A stretch of DNA of 64,000 nucleotides, taken from the NCBI RefSeq assembly GCF_006385555.1, contig NZ_CP041036.1, positions 744,001 to 808,000 on the forward strand. The letters are read 5' to 3'. The notes under the pieces were generated by a model, which saw nothing but the letters and a program-made list of their open reading frames with translations, did not search any database and was not told where the DNA came from. This document shows, one piece after another, positions 47,578 to 57,869 of this stretch; position 1 is the stretch's first letter; the number at the start of each line of letters is the position of its first letter. This stretch comes from Shewanella polaris (GTDB taxonomy: Bacteria > Pseudomonadota > Gammaproteobacteria > Enterobacterales > Shewanellaceae). Position numbers and translations under genes: made by a program.

Positions 47578-48361
47578 TCAAGTGGTAACGACTGCGTCAA
47601 CAGACGCGGCCGTCGATCATTCTGTCACTCCGGCTCAACTGCAGGCGTTATTATTAGCGCCTAAAGCAGAGCAAACAGCAGCGCTTGAAAACATTAACCA
47701 GTTTTTAGCTGGCTTAACGGCGCAGCAACGTGTTGCTTGGGGTCTAGCGTATTTACCGGGCGAGCATGCGTTATCGTCTAGCTTTGGAATTCAAGGCGCG
47801 GTGATGTTGCACATGATGACCCAAGCACAAAGCGATATTCCGGTGATTTTAACCGACACTGGTTATTTGTTTACTGAGACTTATCAATTTATTGATCAGT
47901 TAACTGAGCGCTTAAACCTCAATCTTAAAGTGTACCAAGCGGGTCAAACTCAAGCGTGGCAAGAAGCCCGTTTTGGTAAGCTGTGGGAGCAGGGGATTGA
48001 CGGCTTAGAAAAGTATAACCGCATTAATAAAGTTGAGCCTATGCAGCGTGCATTAGCTGAATTAAATGTCGGTACTTGGTTTGCAGGCTTGCGCCGTAGC
48101 CAGTCGAGTACCCGTGAAGCATTGCCTATTTTAGCCATTAGTGGCAAACGTTTTAAATTGTTACCCATCATTGAGTGGAGCAATAAAGACGTGCATATGT
48201 ACCTAACTGAACATGACTTGCCATATCACCCATTATGGGAGCAAGGCTATGTTTCAGTCGGTGATACTCACTCAAGCAAACCACTTGAGCTGGGCATGAC
48301 TGAAGAAGAAACTCGTTTTAACGGCTTAAAACGAGAATGTGGTTTGCACTTCGATATTTAA
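47570..48361 (+). CDS. cysH: Phosphoadenylyl-sulfate reductase
   Basis: Thioredoxin- or glutaredoxin-dependent reduction of PAPS to sulfite. PP-loop nucleotide binding region [14 protein letters not shown], then [16 protein letters not shown] and the catalytic C-terminal [10 protein letters not shown] with the single Cys of the PAPS type; no second Cys pair for a 4Fe-4S cluster, so not an APS reductase. 263 residues. The start ATG at 47570 lies within cysI, giving translational coupling. Confidence 0.95.
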   Translation: MLNQVVTTASTDAAVDHSVTPAQLQALLLAPKAEQTAALENINQFLAGLTAQQRVAWGLAYLPGEHALSSSFGIQGAVMLHMMTQAQSDIPVILTDTGYLFTETYQFIDQLTERLNLNLKVYQAGQTQAWQEARFGKLWEQGIDGLEKYNRINKVEPMQRALAELNVGTWFAGLRRSQSSTREALPILAISGKRFKLLPIIEWSNKDVHMYLTEHDLPYHPLWEQGYVSVGDTHSSKPLELGMTEEETRFNGLKRECGLHFDI

Positions 48362-49000
48362 TCTCTTCACCGTGAGTTTGTTATCGGTATGCTTGATTGA
48401 TGCAAGATGGTGGGAGAGTTAGCTCGATTCATTGGTTTATGGGTCATTAATTGGTTAGTTTGATAGAAAAAATTAAATTTTATTTAAATTTTTATGCAAC
48501 TGTGCCGATAGTAGTCTAGATTTAGACATTCCCGTAGACGGTTTTTGTCGACGTTTTGAGATTGTTTTTGCAATCTACGTACCTTCAAAAGCTTTGCTCG
48601 CACCTCGAGCACATTGATTGACTTGTTAGCGTATAAGCAATCGATTTGGTTATTCCCGATAACTCTGCACTATAGAGTTATCGGGAAATCTGTTGTTGTA
48701 CAATTACCCGCAAAATCCCCACACTATTTTCCCTTCTGTTTTACTCACACAATATGCATACCCTATTAACCCCATTAATACCAAGCTGCTTGTATCCCTA
48801 TTTATTGATTTTTTAGGTGTGTGGTTTCTGGAATAAATAACCTCCAACGAGGCATATCCTAATGCGTTCGATAACATTTAATGTTAAATTAATCCATAGT
48901 TTATCGGTGTAATCAACAATGCTTACTCGTGAAATAATACATTTTTAATGCTAACTCATGTCATGGAAGAGTTAACAATCATATCAATTGGAGTTTATAG
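48362..49000. other. Long intergenic region with several hairpins
   Basis: 639 nt with no credible gene. A perfect 14-bp hairpin TTCCCGATAACTCT / AGAGTTATCGGGAA is at 48653-48666 / 48674-48687. At 48533-48579 an outer pairing CGTAGA/TCTACG encloses smaller GAC/GTC and AGATTG/CAATCT pairings with several U-runs. A GTCTA-TAGAC repeat lies near 48513. It could hold a terminator, an untranslated leader or a small RNA; function unknown. Confidence 0.45.
48653..48687. ncRNA. Candidate hairpin of unknown RNA or cis-element
   Basis: Perfect 14-bp stem with a 7-nt loop GCACTAT, 290 nt beyond cysH and 313 nt before the next gene. No run of T follows directly (AATCTGTTGTTG), so it is not a standard intrinsic terminator. 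Strand and transcription unknown. Confidence 0.3.
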
Positions 49001-50725
49001 ATGAATAAAATGGCAATTGCTGCAGTGGTATTGGCTGTAGGTGCTGGCGGATACTTTCTGTCACAGCAGGGAACATCAGTAGTTAAAAACGACCCAATGT
49101 TGGATTATATCCCTGCCGATACGTTGGCATTTTCTGGGCAGTTAGTGCCATTTCCGTTAAAAAGTTATCTGTATAGCATCCAGGGTAATTATCAAGCTTA
49201 CGATGCGGATAATATGCTGTCTTTGGATGATAGTTCATCTCCTCAAGAGCGTTTTTTTATCAGTTTATATAAGCAATACATGACTGTATTGGCTGATCCT
49301 GAGACCCTACTATCAACATACGGATTACCTGATTCACTTAAGAGCTATTTTTATACACTCGGCGCGTTACCCGTGATGAAAATTCAGCTGAGTAATCCAA
49401 CTGCTTTTTGGGCCGAACTCGATCGTGCCGAGCAAGAAAGCGGCTTGACTCATTCCATGGGTAAGTCTGGCGATGTTGATTATCGCGGCTACGCATTAAC
49501 TGATGCGGGCGAGAAAGAAAAGATTGAACTCATATTTGCCGAAAAAGATGGTTGGTTAACGGTGACATTGAATACGTCATTTAACCAAGCTGAATTACTT
49601 GAAACGGCATTGGGTGAAAAGAAAGTTGAACACCCTATTAGTGAAACCACTATGTTGCAAGATATCGCTAAGAAACATGGTTTTATGCAAGACAGCATAA
49701 GCTTTATTAATCATGTTGAATTGGCCAAAGGATTAACATCTAGCGACGGTAACATGCTTGCCAAGCAAATGACCAAAATGGTTGCAATGGAAGGTGAAGA
49801 TCCATTTGCTGAAATGAAAACACCTGTGTGTCAAACTGAATTAAATGCCATTGCCGCCAACTGGCCGCGTACTGTCATGGGGCTTAACTCATACTCTATT
49901 ACTCGAGACGAAAGCACCATTGATGCAGCCGTCGTGGTGGAAAGTAACAACCAAGTCATTTTATCTGCATTGAATAAAATACGAGGTTTTGTACCGTCAT
50001 TTATGGGTGACTCTCATGAAAATATCTTATCGGTTGCGCTGGGTATTGATGCTAACAAATTAGCACCAGCATTGAGTGAAATATGGACCGACCTACAAAC
50101 ACCAGAATATCAATGTGCTCCGCTAGCAGAAATGCAATCTGAGCTAAGTGATTTAAATCCGTCGATGCTTGGCATGATGACAGGTATGGTAAACGGTGTT
50201 AAAGGCGTGAGTATTACGTTAGGTGATTACAAATTAACTGAAAAAAATGGTGAGCCGAGTTTTGAAAAGTTAGATGCGCTTATTACAGTGTCGGCTGAAA
50301 AACCAATGATGTTAGTTGATATGATGAAGCCCTTTTATCCACCACTTGTAGATGTGGATTTAAAAGACAATGGTGATCCGGTCGACATCACATCACTGTT
50401 AATGTTACCGCCAGAATTGGGTGTTAGTGCAAAATTAGCCATAAAAGGTAATCAATTAGTGGCTTATACTGGCGACAGAGGTACTGAACTCGCAGATTTT
50501 ATTGCTACACAATTACTCGAACCTACAGGTTTTTTCAACTTTTCGGTAGATTATCAAAAAATGCTTACCCCATTAATTGATATGGTGGAAATGAGTGGTG
50601 AACCTATGCCAGAAGAACTGTTGATGTTAAAAGACTACAATATGCGTCTAAACATGTCGGTAGATTTCACCGATAAAGGCATAGTAATTGGCTCTACCGT
50701 AAACAGTAAAGCGAATGCAAAATAA
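49001..50725 (+). CDS. Secreted or membrane-anchored protein of unknown function
   Basis: Not recognised. 574 residues, starting with a hydrophobic segment (IAAVVLAVGAGGYFLSQQG) that is either a signal peptide or an N-terminal anchor. The rest is soluble and acidic, with DPMLDYIPADTLAFSGQLVP just after the anchor, a motif seen in bacterial envelope proteins of unknown role. No enzymatic motif, Cys pair or lipobox. It sits between the two sulfate clusters and is followed by a strong terminator, so is probably monocistronic. TGGAG lies upstream of the ATG. Confidence 0.6.
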   Translation: MNKMAIAAVVLAVGAGGYFLSQQGTSVVKNDPMLDYIPADTLAFSGQLVPFPLKSYLYSIQGNYQAYDADNMLSLDDSSSPQERFFISLYKQYMTVLADPETLLSTYGLPDSLKSYFYTLGALPVMKIQLSNPTAFWAELDRAEQESGLTHSMGKSGDVDYRGYALTDAGEKEKIELIFAEKDGWLTVTLNTSFNQAELLETALGEKKVEHPISETTMLQDIAKKHGFMQDSISFINHVELAKGLTSSDGNMLAKQMTKMVAMEGEDPFAEMKTPVCQTELNAIAANWPRTVMGLNSYSITRDESTIDAAVVVESNNQVILSALNKIRGFVPSFMGDSHENILSVALGIDANKLAPALSEIWTDLQTPEYQCAPLAEMQSELSDLNPSMLGMMTGMVNGVKGVSITLGDYKLTEKNGEPSFEKLDALITVSAEKPMMLVDMMKPFYPPLVDVDLKDNGDPVDITSLLMLPPELGVSAKLAIKGNQLVAYTGDRGTELADFIATQLLEPTGFFNFSVDYQKMLTPLIDMVEMSGEPMPEELLMLKDYNMRLNMSVDFTDKGIVIGSTVNSKANAK

Positions 50726-50757
50726 CCCTAACGCTTATTGATCGTAATATCTGTAAT

Positions 50758-50789
50758 AAAAAAGGTGACCAGTACGGTCACCTTTTTTT
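50758..50789. terminator. Terminator between the 49-kb gene and pldA
   Basis: GGTGACC / GGTCACC stem (50764-50770, 50776-50782), loop AGTAC, A-run before and T-run after; likely works in both directions for the convergent genes. Confidence 0.9.
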
Positions 50790-50834
50790 GTATTAGCACA
50801 TTTCAACGTAATTTTTATCTGATTATAGCAAAAG

Positions 50835-51728
50835 CTATAGAAGGTCGTTTAGCGCAACACCAATACCAATACGCTGATTGTGATGGTTATAATCAATTAA
50901 GCTTTCACCGTAACCATTAAAGTATTGAGTATAAATACGTAAATTACCCACAATCGGGTAGCTCCAAGTCATTTGAATCGCGCCGCGGTTAGTCGCACGT
51001 AAGTTGTTACGCAATAACATCGTAAAGCGATGCTCATCTAAGCCGTAAACTCCTGTTAATTCAAAGTTACCCATATAATGGTTGATGTCTGGATTATCAT
51101 CACCTTTAGCGGAATTAATATCTTCTTTGTCATCTTCTGGGATACGCCACCATACTTTAAGCCCGAGTGCGAACGGACCACGGTCAAATACCACGCTGCC
51201 GTATATTCGGTTCCAGCTACGCGATAGTTGATTAGCTTGGCCATTAGATTGATGCACTGCGCCGACACCTAAAAACGAGTTAGTAAAGCCGCCAATTTTC
51301 CAGTCATTATTAAACAACATAAACACCTCAGGTTCGTGGTTAGTTTCACGAAAAGGTGATGATGCATTCGAGTTATAAACTTGCCAATAAGATTGATTTG
51401 TATAAGCAAAATACAAATGGCCATTATCACCAAAAACATTATACCAAACTGGAAACTTAAAACTGATTTGAAATTTAGCTTCTAAGTTATCAACGGTAAA
51501 ATCTTCATCTGGGTATTTAATGTCAAAGGGTGATGAGTTAGGGCGAGTTTGGTATGTCACAGGTAACAGATAATTTACCTTGTGTGGGGTGAGTACAAAA
51601 CGTTTTTCAGATGTAGCCAGCTCATCTTTAACTCGGGCTTCGACCAATGAGTCTTCGGCAAGAGCAAGTGAACTATTACCTAGTAGTAACAGCAACGAGA
51701 GTCCAAGAAATTGAGTACTTTTTATCAT
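50835..51728 (-). CDS. pldA: Outer membrane phospholipase A
   Basis: Beta-barrel hydrolase of the outer membrane that cleaves phospholipid acyl chains when lipid asymmetry is lost. Signal peptide about 1-24 (LSLLLLLGNSSLALA). Catalytic triad residues are visible: His159 and Ser161 in VHQSNGQ, and Asn173 in RSWNRIYG, matching the E. coli spacing (142, 144, 156 in the mature enzyme). 297 residues, with ATG 51728 chosen since it starts the signal peptide; the upstream ATG 51746 lacks a ribosome binding site. A palindrome cluster lies upstream. Confidence 0.92.
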   Translation of the reverse strand: MIKSTQFLGLSLLLLLGNSSLALAEDSLVEARVKDELATSEKRFVLTPHKVNYLLPVTYQTRPNSSPFDIKYPDEDFTVDNLEAKFQISFKFPVWYNVFGDNGHLYFAYTNQSYWQVYNSNASSPFRETNHEPEVFMLFNNDWKIGGFTNSFLGVGAVHQSNGQANQLSRSWNRIYGSVVFDRGPFALGLKVWWRIPEDDKEDINSAKGDDNPDINHYMGNFELTGVYGLDEHRFTMLLRNNLRATNRGAIQMTWSYPIVGNLRIYTQYFNGYGESLIDYNHHNQRIGIGVALNDLL

Positions 51729-51794
51729 TGCATCATCCATCAGCATAATTATTGGTTTGGTTTGGTGTAGTGATTAGTCTTTTCGAGGTTCATT

Positions 51795-51846
51795 GTTATC
51801 AATTGATAGAGATTTGTCGAATTAAGTTATCAATTGTTGTCAATTT
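51795..51846. promoter_or_regulatory. Triplicated GTTATCAATTG motif upstream of pldA
   Basis: GTTATCAATTG occurs at 51795-51805 and 51826-51836, with a variant GTTGTCAATTT at 51836-51846. The first lies in a perfect 12-bp palindrome TATCAATTGATA (51797-51808). These lie 67-118 nt before the pldA start, in the region shared with cobA. Candidate operator, regulator unknown. Confidence 0.45.
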
Positions 51847-52004
51847 ATCATCTTCTTCAATCCATATCGGCATGTCCGATAGATTAAATGGCTTTCAAAT
51901 AACTTTATATTCTATTTGGTTATAAAAACTAACTATTAACTATTATATATGGAATATAGAAAGCGTTATATTTGATCATGGTCAAATATTTTGGGGTTAA
52001 TGTG

Positions 52005-52838
52005 ATGGAGTTAGTATCGATGCAGGGGCTACAAGCCAAAGGCAAAGTATGGCTAGTCGGTGCTGGTCCTGGTGACGTAGAGCTGTTAACCCTAAAAGCC
52101 TATCGCATTCTTAAACAAGCTGATGTTGTGTTGTATGACGCATTAGTTAGCCAAGATATTTTGGATCTTATTCCACCACAGGTCGAAAAAATTGCAGTGG
52201 GTAAACGTGCTGGCAAGCATAGTGCGCCACAAGATGAGATTAATCAACTGCTAGTGACTAAAGCGTTTACCCGCAAAAATGTGGTGCGTTTAAAAGGTGG
52301 CGATCCATTTATTTTTGGTCGTGGTGGTGAAGAGTTACAAACGTTAGTTGGCGCAGGTATCGCATTTGAAGTCGTTCCTGGTATTACCGCAGCTAGTGGC
52401 ACCTCTGCTTATGCTGGTATTCCGCTAACACATCGTGATTATGCCCAAGGGGTGACGTTTATTACTGGTCATTGCCAGTTAGCCTGCCGTCCTATGGATT
52501 GGCAAGGCTATGCTAATCCGAATAATACCTTAGTGGTGTATATGGGGATTTTAAACGCCAACATGATTAGGGATGGATTAATTGACGCAGGCAGAAGTGC
52601 TGATACGCCAGTGGCTATTGTGTCCAACGCGACTACATCATCGCAGCAGCGGTTTATTGGTAAGCTAGGTGAACTAGCCCAATTAGCTGCTGATCCTGCT
52701 TTGCAGATGCCTGCGCTGATGATTATCGGTGAAGTTGTTGAGTTAGCGGACAGCTTAAATTGGTTTGCTCCTGTCACTGCGCAACAAAAAACTGCTCAAC
52801 AAAAAACAGATTTAGACACAGTGGCAAAAGCGCTGTAG
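52005..52838 (+). CDS. cobA: Uroporphyrinogen-III C-methyltransferase
   Basis: SAM-dependent methylation of uroporphyrinogen III to precorrin-2, first step to siroheme for CysI. Family motifs: VWLVGAGPGDVELLTLKAYR, DALVSQDIL, VRLKGGDPFIFGRGGEE, VVPGITAASGTSAYAGIPLTH and VYMGI. It lacks the CysG N-terminal dehydrogenase/ferrochelatase domain. The open frame starts at 51972 (TTG); ATG 52005 is chosen because GGGG sits 8 nt upstream. First gene of a cluster with cysD, cysN, SLC13 and cysC. Confidence 0.93.
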   Translation: MELVSMQGLQAKGKVWLVGAGPGDVELLTLKAYRILKQADVVLYDALVSQDILDLIPPQVEKIAVGKRAGKHSAPQDEINQLLVTKAFTRKNVVRLKGGDPFIFGRGGEELQTLVGAGIAFEVVPGITAASGTSAYAGIPLTHRDYAQGVTFITGHCQLACRPMDWQGYANPNNTLVVYMGILNANMIRDGLIDAGRSADTPVAIVSNATTSSQQRFIGKLGELAQLAADPALQMPALMIIGEVVELADSLNWFAPVTAQQKTAQQKTDLDTVAKAL

Positions 52839-52891
52839 TCGAATAATTTAACCCGCTGCTCTGCAGCAATATTAGGTAATGGAGAATCATC

Positions 52892-53800
52892 ATGGCAGGC
52901 CGTTCGTTAAGCCATTTACAACAACTGGAAGCAGAAAGCATCCAGATTATCCGTGAAGTAGCAGCTGAGTTTGGTAATCCTGTCATGATGTATTCGATAG
53001 GCAAAGATTCATCGGTAATGCTGCATCTTGCGCGCAAAGCTTTTTACCCGGGTAAAATTCCATTTCCCTTATTGCATGTCGATACGGGTTGGAAATTCAA
53101 AGAGATGATAGCCTTTCGTGATGCGCAAGCCAAAGCGTTTGGTTTTGAGTTACTGACTCACACTAATCAGGAAGGTGTTGAACAAGGTGTTGGTCCATTC
53201 ACCCATGGCAGTGCTAAGCACACTGACATTATGAAAACCCAAGGGTTAAAACAAGCATTGAATAAATATGGTTTTGATGCTGCGTTTGGCGGCGCCCGCC
53301 GTGACGAAGAAAAGTCTCGTGCCAAAGAACGGGTATATTCGTTTCGTGATAAACACCATCGCTGGGACCCTAAAAACCAACGTCCAGAGTTATGGCGCAC
53401 CTATAATGGCGCGGTCAACAAAGGCGAGAGTATTCGAGTATTCCCTTTATCTAACTGGACTGAGCTCGATATTTGGCAGTATATCTATCAAGAAAATATT
53501 GAAATCGTACCATTATATTTTGCTGCACAACGCACCGTAGTAAACAAAGGTGGTCAGCTCATCATGAAAGATGATGACCGTATGCCTTTAGAAGAAGGTG
53601 ATGTTGAATCGGTTGAACGGGTTCGCTTCAGAACCTTAGGTTGTTACCCGTTAACTGCGGCGATGCCGTCAGAAGCTGATACCTTAGAAAAAATTATTGA
53701 AGAAATGCTGTTAACCCGTTCAAGTGAACGTGAAGGTCGCTTAATTGATTCAGACCAAAGTGCGTCAATGGAGCAGAAAAAGCGTCAAGGCTATTTCTAA
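52892..53800 (+). CDS. cysD: Sulfate adenylyltransferase small subunit
   Basis: Catalytic subunit that forms adenosine 5'-phosphosulfate from ATP and sulfate, driven by CysN. PP-loop motif [16 protein letters not shown], then [15 protein letters not shown], and [12 protein letters not shown]. 302 residues exactly as E. coli. TGGAGA precedes the ATG. Gap to cobA 53 nt and to cysN 60 nt. Confidence 0.96.
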   Translation: MAGRSLSHLQQLEAESIQIIREVAAEFGNPVMMYSIGKDSSVMLHLARKAFYPGKIPFPLLHVDTGWKFKEMIAFRDAQAKAFGFELLTHTNQEGVEQGVGPFTHGSAKHTDIMKTQGLKQALNKYGFDAAFGGARRDEEKSRAKERVYSFRDKHHRWDPKNQRPELWRTYNGAVNKGESIRVFPLSNWTELDIWQYIYQENIEIVPLYFAAQRTVVNKGGQLIMKDDDRMPLEEGDVESVERVRFRTLGCYPLTAAMPSEADTLEKIIEEMLLTRSSEREGRLIDSDQSASMEQKKRQGYF

Positions 53801-53860
53801 GTAATTGAACATGGTTGTTTAAACAACCCAGCATGCGAACGAATTTGAGTGAGAAAGATT

Positions 53861-55303
53861 ATGGACCAAGCAAAAACCAATACCGACCGTATGGCCGCAG
53901 AGATCCAGTTGCACGGTGTGAAAGAATATTTAGCGTTACAACAGAATAAAGGCTTACTACGCTTTCTAACCTGTGGCAGTGTCGATGATGGCAAAAGTAC
54001 CTTAATTGGTCGTTTACTGCATGACAGTGCGCAGATTTATGAAGATCAGCTTGCGAGCCTAAAAAGTGACAGCGCTAAAATGGGCACTACTGGTGAAGCT
54101 ATTGACCTTGCGTTATTGGTTGATGGTTTACAAGCTGAGCGTGAGCAAGGCATTACGATTGATGTCGCTTATCGTTATTTCTCCAGTGAAAAACGTAAAT
54201 TTATTATTGCTGATACTCCTGGTCATGAACAATATACCCGCAACATGGCAACGGGAGCATCAACTTGCGACTTAGCGGTTATTTTGGTTGATGCGCGTTA
54301 TGGTGTGCAAACTCAAACTAAACGTCATGCCTTTATCGCGTCATTGTTAGGATTACGTCATTTTGTTGTGGCAGTAAACAAAATGGATTTGGTCGGTTTT
54401 GATCAAACTGTATTTGAGAAAATTCAAGCTGATTTTACTGATTTCGTCAAAGACTTTGGTGATTTAGACATTCACTTTGTGCCGTTATCTGCTTTAAATG
54501 GCGACAACGTGGTTAACCGCAGTACGCAGTGTGATTGGTATCAAGGTGGTACTTTACTTGAGCTACTTGAAACTATCGATACCCAGCGTGAACTGAGCGA
54601 TCTTCCCGTTCGTTTCCCAGTGCAGTATGTGTTACGTCCTAACTTAGATTTTCGTGGTTTCTCTGGCACGTTGGCGTCAGGCATCATTAAAGTGGGTGAC
54701 GAGTTAGTCGCATTACCATCGGGAAAACGCAGTAAAATTGAGCGTATTGTGACATTTGACGGTGATTTACCAGAAGCGGTAGCAGGCCAAGCTATTACCA
54801 TTACCCTTGAAGATGAGATTGATATCTCGCGTGGTGATTTATTAGCCCAACCAGCAACCGCACCAGAAATCGCTAATCATATTGTTGCAGATATGGTGTG
54901 GATGGATGAAAAGCCATTACAGATCGGTCAATTATATGATGTGAAAGTTGCAGGTAAGAAAACTCAAGCTGTCGTGAGCGAAATTGAATATATTACTGAC
55001 GTGAACACCCTTGAGCGCAGCGCAGCAAGCACATTAAGCTTAAACACCATTGCCCGAGTTAAGTTAGATTTAACCGAATCGATAGTGTTAGATGCTTATA
55101 GCTTGGTACGTGATACTGGCGGCATTATTTTAATTGATCGATTATCTAATGCCACTGTTGCAGCGGCCATGGTTGTCAGTGGTCATCAAGGTGACAAGCA
55201 AAGTAATATTGAGTTTAGTCCATTTGAAGTTGAGTTTAATGCGTTAGTACGTAAGCATTATCCACATTGGAACGCGCGCGATATCAGTGTACTTGGAAAA
55301 TAA
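53861..55303 (+). CDS. cysN: Sulfate adenylyltransferase GTPase subunit
   Basis: GTPase that drives APS formation by CysD. EF-Tu-like G motifs: [15 protein letters not shown] (G1), [17 protein letters not shown] (G3), VNKMDLVGF (G4). Then two beta-barrel domains. The frame is open from a GTG at 53849; ATG 53861 is preferred with GAGAAAG upstream, giving 480 residues (E. coli 475). Stops 3 nt before the permease. No fused kinase domain; CysC is separate. Confidence 0.95.
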   Translation: MDQAKTNTDRMAAEIQLHGVKEYLALQQNKGLLRFLTCGSVDDGKSTLIGRLLHDSAQIYEDQLASLKSDSAKMGTTGEAIDLALLVDGLQAEREQGITIDVAYRYFSSEKRKFIIADTPGHEQYTRNMATGASTCDLAVILVDARYGVQTQTKRHAFIASLLGLRHFVVAVNKMDLVGFDQTVFEKIQADFTDFVKDFGDLDIHFVPLSALNGDNVVNRSTQCDWYQGGTLLELLETIDTQRELSDLPVRFPVQYVLRPNLDFRGFSGTLASGIIKVGDELVALPSGKRSKIERIVTFDGDLPEAVAGQAITITLEDEIDISRGDLLAQPATAPEIANHIVADMVWMDEKPLQIGQLYDVKVAGKKTQAVVSEIEYITDVNTLERSAASTLSLNTIARVKLDLTESIVLDAYSLVRDTGGIILIDRLSNATVAAAMVVSGHQGDKQSNIEFSPFEVEFNALVRKHYPHWNARDISVLGK

Positions 55304-55306
55304 ATA

Positions 55307-57031
55307 ATGAGCGAAATATGGTTGTTAGCGATTATTTTGTTAGCACTGGTCGGTGGGCTTCTTGCTGGGCTTGCAACACCGGCTGCCATGTTTTTTTTCG
55401 CTTCATTATTATGTTACATGCTCGGGTTAGTGGATTTAAGTGCTAGCCTGAGTAGCTTTACCAATAACGGTTTAATTACCTTAGTGCTGTTGGTGCTGGC
55501 CGCCACGGCACTCGAGAAAACCTCATTATTGGGAAAATTAAGCCAAGTGATAGGTAAAGGATCGTTATTTTCAACCTTGGCTAAATTAGGTGTATCGACG
55601 GCGTTATTATCATCGTTTACCAATAACACAGCGGTAGTGGCCTCGTTAATTGGTGTGGTACGTCGCAATCAAGCACATGCGCCTTCTAAGTTATTGCTGC
55701 CATTAAACTATGCCGCAATTCTAGGTGGTACATTAACCTTAATTGGTACCTCTACCAGTTTAATTGTTAACTCATTTGTTGAAAATGCAGGCCTTGAACC
55801 TTTGGGTTTTTTTGAGTTTTCACAAGTTGGTTTATTAGTGGTAATAAGTGGTTTATTGGTGTTAACCATTATGGCCAACTTTTTACCCGATAGGCGTGAA
55901 GAGTCCGAAGATGAGACTTTACCTTACTTACTGGAAGCTCATATATCCAAAACGTCGGCCTTAGCTGGCAAAAGCGTAATAGATAACCGTTTGCGTGCAC
56001 TTAAAAAACTCTATTTAGTTGAGTTGGAGCGTAGTGGCATTCGTATTTGTCCTGTGCCACCGCAAATGGTGCTGCAAGCAGATGACGTATTACGTTTCAG
56101 CGGTTCAGTTGAGTCGGTTGAGTTATTGCATCAATTTGATGGTTTAGAATGGTTTGGAAAGCAACATGCTAAAGGGCAAAACTTGGTCGAAGCCGTGTTA
56201 GCGCCATCATCGAGCTTAGTGGGAACAACGCTTAAAGACTCGCGCTTTCGTGAAGTGTTTGATGCTGCCGTGATGGCAATTCGTCGAGGTAATCTGCGAT
56301 TAAAAGGCGGATTGGGGGATGTGATCTTACAACCTGGTGATGTGTTACTGCTCACGCCTGGCGATCGTTTTTCTAAGTGCCCTAATTTAACCAGCGACTT
56401 TGCAGCCGTCAGCGGTTTAGAGTTAAGTGTCCGCTTAGATGAAAAGCGCGGTATTTGGGTCCTTGTTGGGTTTGCATTAACCATTGTGGCGAGTATTTTT
56501 GATGTATTACCGTTAGCTAAGGGATTAGTTTTATTGTTACTCAGCTATGTGGCAATTGGCGCAATAACCTTAAGTGAGCTTAAACGTCGTTTTCCGCTGG
56601 AATTGGTGGTGATTGTGGGCAGTGCCTTAGGCTTAGCTAACTTAATGGTCACCACAGGCCTCGCAGACATAATGGCGCAAACCTTATTAAGTGTGTTTAG
56701 TGGTTACGGTGTGTTTGCCGCTTTTGTTGGGATTTACCTGATTACTTTGGTTGTCACCGAGTTGATAACCAACAACGCTGCTGCAGCACTGGCATTTCCG
56801 GTCGCTTATGCGGTTGCCACTAGTTTTGGAGTTGATCCTCGTCCGTTTATTATGGCGGTAGTATTTGGTGCCAGCGCGAGCTTTATTTCACCTTACGGCT
56901 ATCAAACTAATCTGATGGTATTTAATGCCGGTAATTATAAATTAAGCGATTTTGTGCGTTTAGGTTTACCGTTATCAATTGTGTATTCATTCGTGGTTAT
57001 TTTTTCAATTCCGTATTTTTTCCCGTTTTAA
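55307..57031 (+). CDS. SLC13-family permease with TrkA-C domains, likely sulfate importer
   Basis: Inner-membrane anion transporter of the DASS/SLC13 class, 574 residues. Ten or more hydrophobic segments flank two cytoplasmic TrkA-C regulatory modules (about 204-272 and 290-350). Duplicated substrate-loop motifs SFTNNTAVVASLI and LITNNAAAALAFP are characteristic, with IGTSTSLIVNSF. It is sandwiched between cysN and cysC (gaps 3 and 45 nt), so sulfate is the probable substrate; no CysPTWA genes are in the window. Na+ coupling is inferred from the family. Confidence 0.9.
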   Translation: MSEIWLLAIILLALVGGLLAGLATPAAMFFFASLLCYMLGLVDLSASLSSFTNNGLITLVLLVLAATALEKTSLLGKLSQVIGKGSLFSTLAKLGVSTALLSSFTNNTAVVASLIGVVRRNQAHAPSKLLLPLNYAAILGGTLTLIGTSTSLIVNSFVENAGLEPLGFFEFSQVGLLVVISGLLVLTIMANFLPDRREESEDETLPYLLEAHISKTSALAGKSVIDNRLRALKKLYLVELERSGIRICPVPPQMVLQADDVLRFSGSVESVELLHQFDGLEWFGKQHAKGQNLVEAVLAPSSSLVGTTLKDSRFREVFDAAVMAIRRGNLRLKGGLGDVILQPGDVLLLTPGDRFSKCPNLTSDFAAVSGLELSVRLDEKRGIWVLVGFALTIVASIFDVLPLAKGLVLLLLSYVAIGAITLSELKRRFPLELVVIVGSALGLANLMVTTGLADIMAQTLLSVFSGYGVFAAFVGIYLITLVVTELITNNAAAALAFPVAYAVATSFGVDPRPFIMAVVFGASASFISPYGYQTNLMVFNAGNYKLSDFVRLGLPLSIVYSFVVIFSIPYFFPF

Positions 57032-57076
57032 CAAAGAATTTGAGTGTGGCGTAACGGCCACCAGAGAGGAGTAGTG

Positions 57077-57700
57077 ATGAGCAATATTGTTTGGCATCAA
57101 CATGCCATTGACCAAGCTGCCCGTGGAGCCCAAAAAGGCCAAAACCCAGTGTTGTTGTGGTTTACAGGGTTATCTGGTTCGGGTAAATCAACCCTTGCTG
57201 GTGCATTAGAACGGGCGTTATTCGAGTATGGTTTTCATACCTATTTGCTCGATGGTGATAATGTTCGTCATGGTTTGTGTAAAGACTTGGGCTTTAGCCT
57301 TGAAGATCGCGATGAGAATTTACGTCGAGTCGGTGAGGTGGCTAAGTTGATGGTTGATTCTGGCTTAGTGGTGCTGTCAGCATTTATCTCACCAACCCGT
57401 GAAGAACGTGATCGTGTCCGGGCATTATTCCCACAAGGGCAATTTGTTGAAGTGCATGTCTCTACACCGTTGAGCGTGTGTGAATCGAGAGACCCAAAAG
57501 GTCTGTATGTTAAAGCGCGTAATGGTGAAATCACCAACTTTACGGGCATTTCATCGCCTTACGAAGTGCCTGAATCTGCTGAGTTAACCATTGATACCAG
57601 TAAAGGTGATTTAGTCACTCAAGTGAATGGATTGTTGGCGTATTTAAAAGCCATTGAAGTGCTCAATCCACCAAGACAAATTGCTGGTGCAGGAATTTAA
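57077..57700 (+). CDS. cysC: Adenylyl-sulfate kinase
   Basis: Phosphorylates APS to PAPS, the substrate of CysH. Walker [36 protein letters not shown] (with the phosphoserine position) and [15 protein letters not shown] 57077 is preferred, with AGAGAGGAG upstream, over the open GTG at 57044; product 207 residues (E. coli 201). Last gene of the cluster and followed by a terminator. Confidence 0.96.
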   Translation: MSNIVWHQHAIDQAARGAQKGQNPVLLWFTGLSGSGKSTLAGALERALFEYGFHTYLLDGDNVRHGLCKDLGFSLEDRDENLRRVGEVAKLMVDSGLVVLSAFISPTREERDRVRALFPQGQFVEVHVSTPLSVCESRDPKGLYVKARNGEITNFTGISSPYEVPESAELTIDTSKGDLVTQVNGLLAYLKAIEVLNPPRQIAGAGI

Positions 57701-57711
57701 ATTGACACCAT

Positions 57712-57740
57712 AAAAAAGGGCTGAAATATCAGCCCTTTTT
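57712..57740 (+). terminator. Terminator of the cobA-cysDN-cysC cluster
   Basis: AAAAAAGGGCTGA / TCAGCCCTTTTT stem with a 4-nt loop, about 10 nt after the cysC stop. Confidence 0.92.
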
Positions 57741-57869
57741 GATCAAATTTATTGAGAATTAAATGTTGTCATAATGCCGTCGAATTAAATCAATTTTACC
57801 CAACATGTTCGCTCTAGGTAACAATTGAAAGCGATATCACAAATAATGCAGCAATATATTTTCATTTTT

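Noticed and set aside
52005..57700. Whether cobA should be called cysG
   Set aside because: The dehydrogenase/ferrochelatase half of CysG is absent, so the single-domain methyltransferase name is used.
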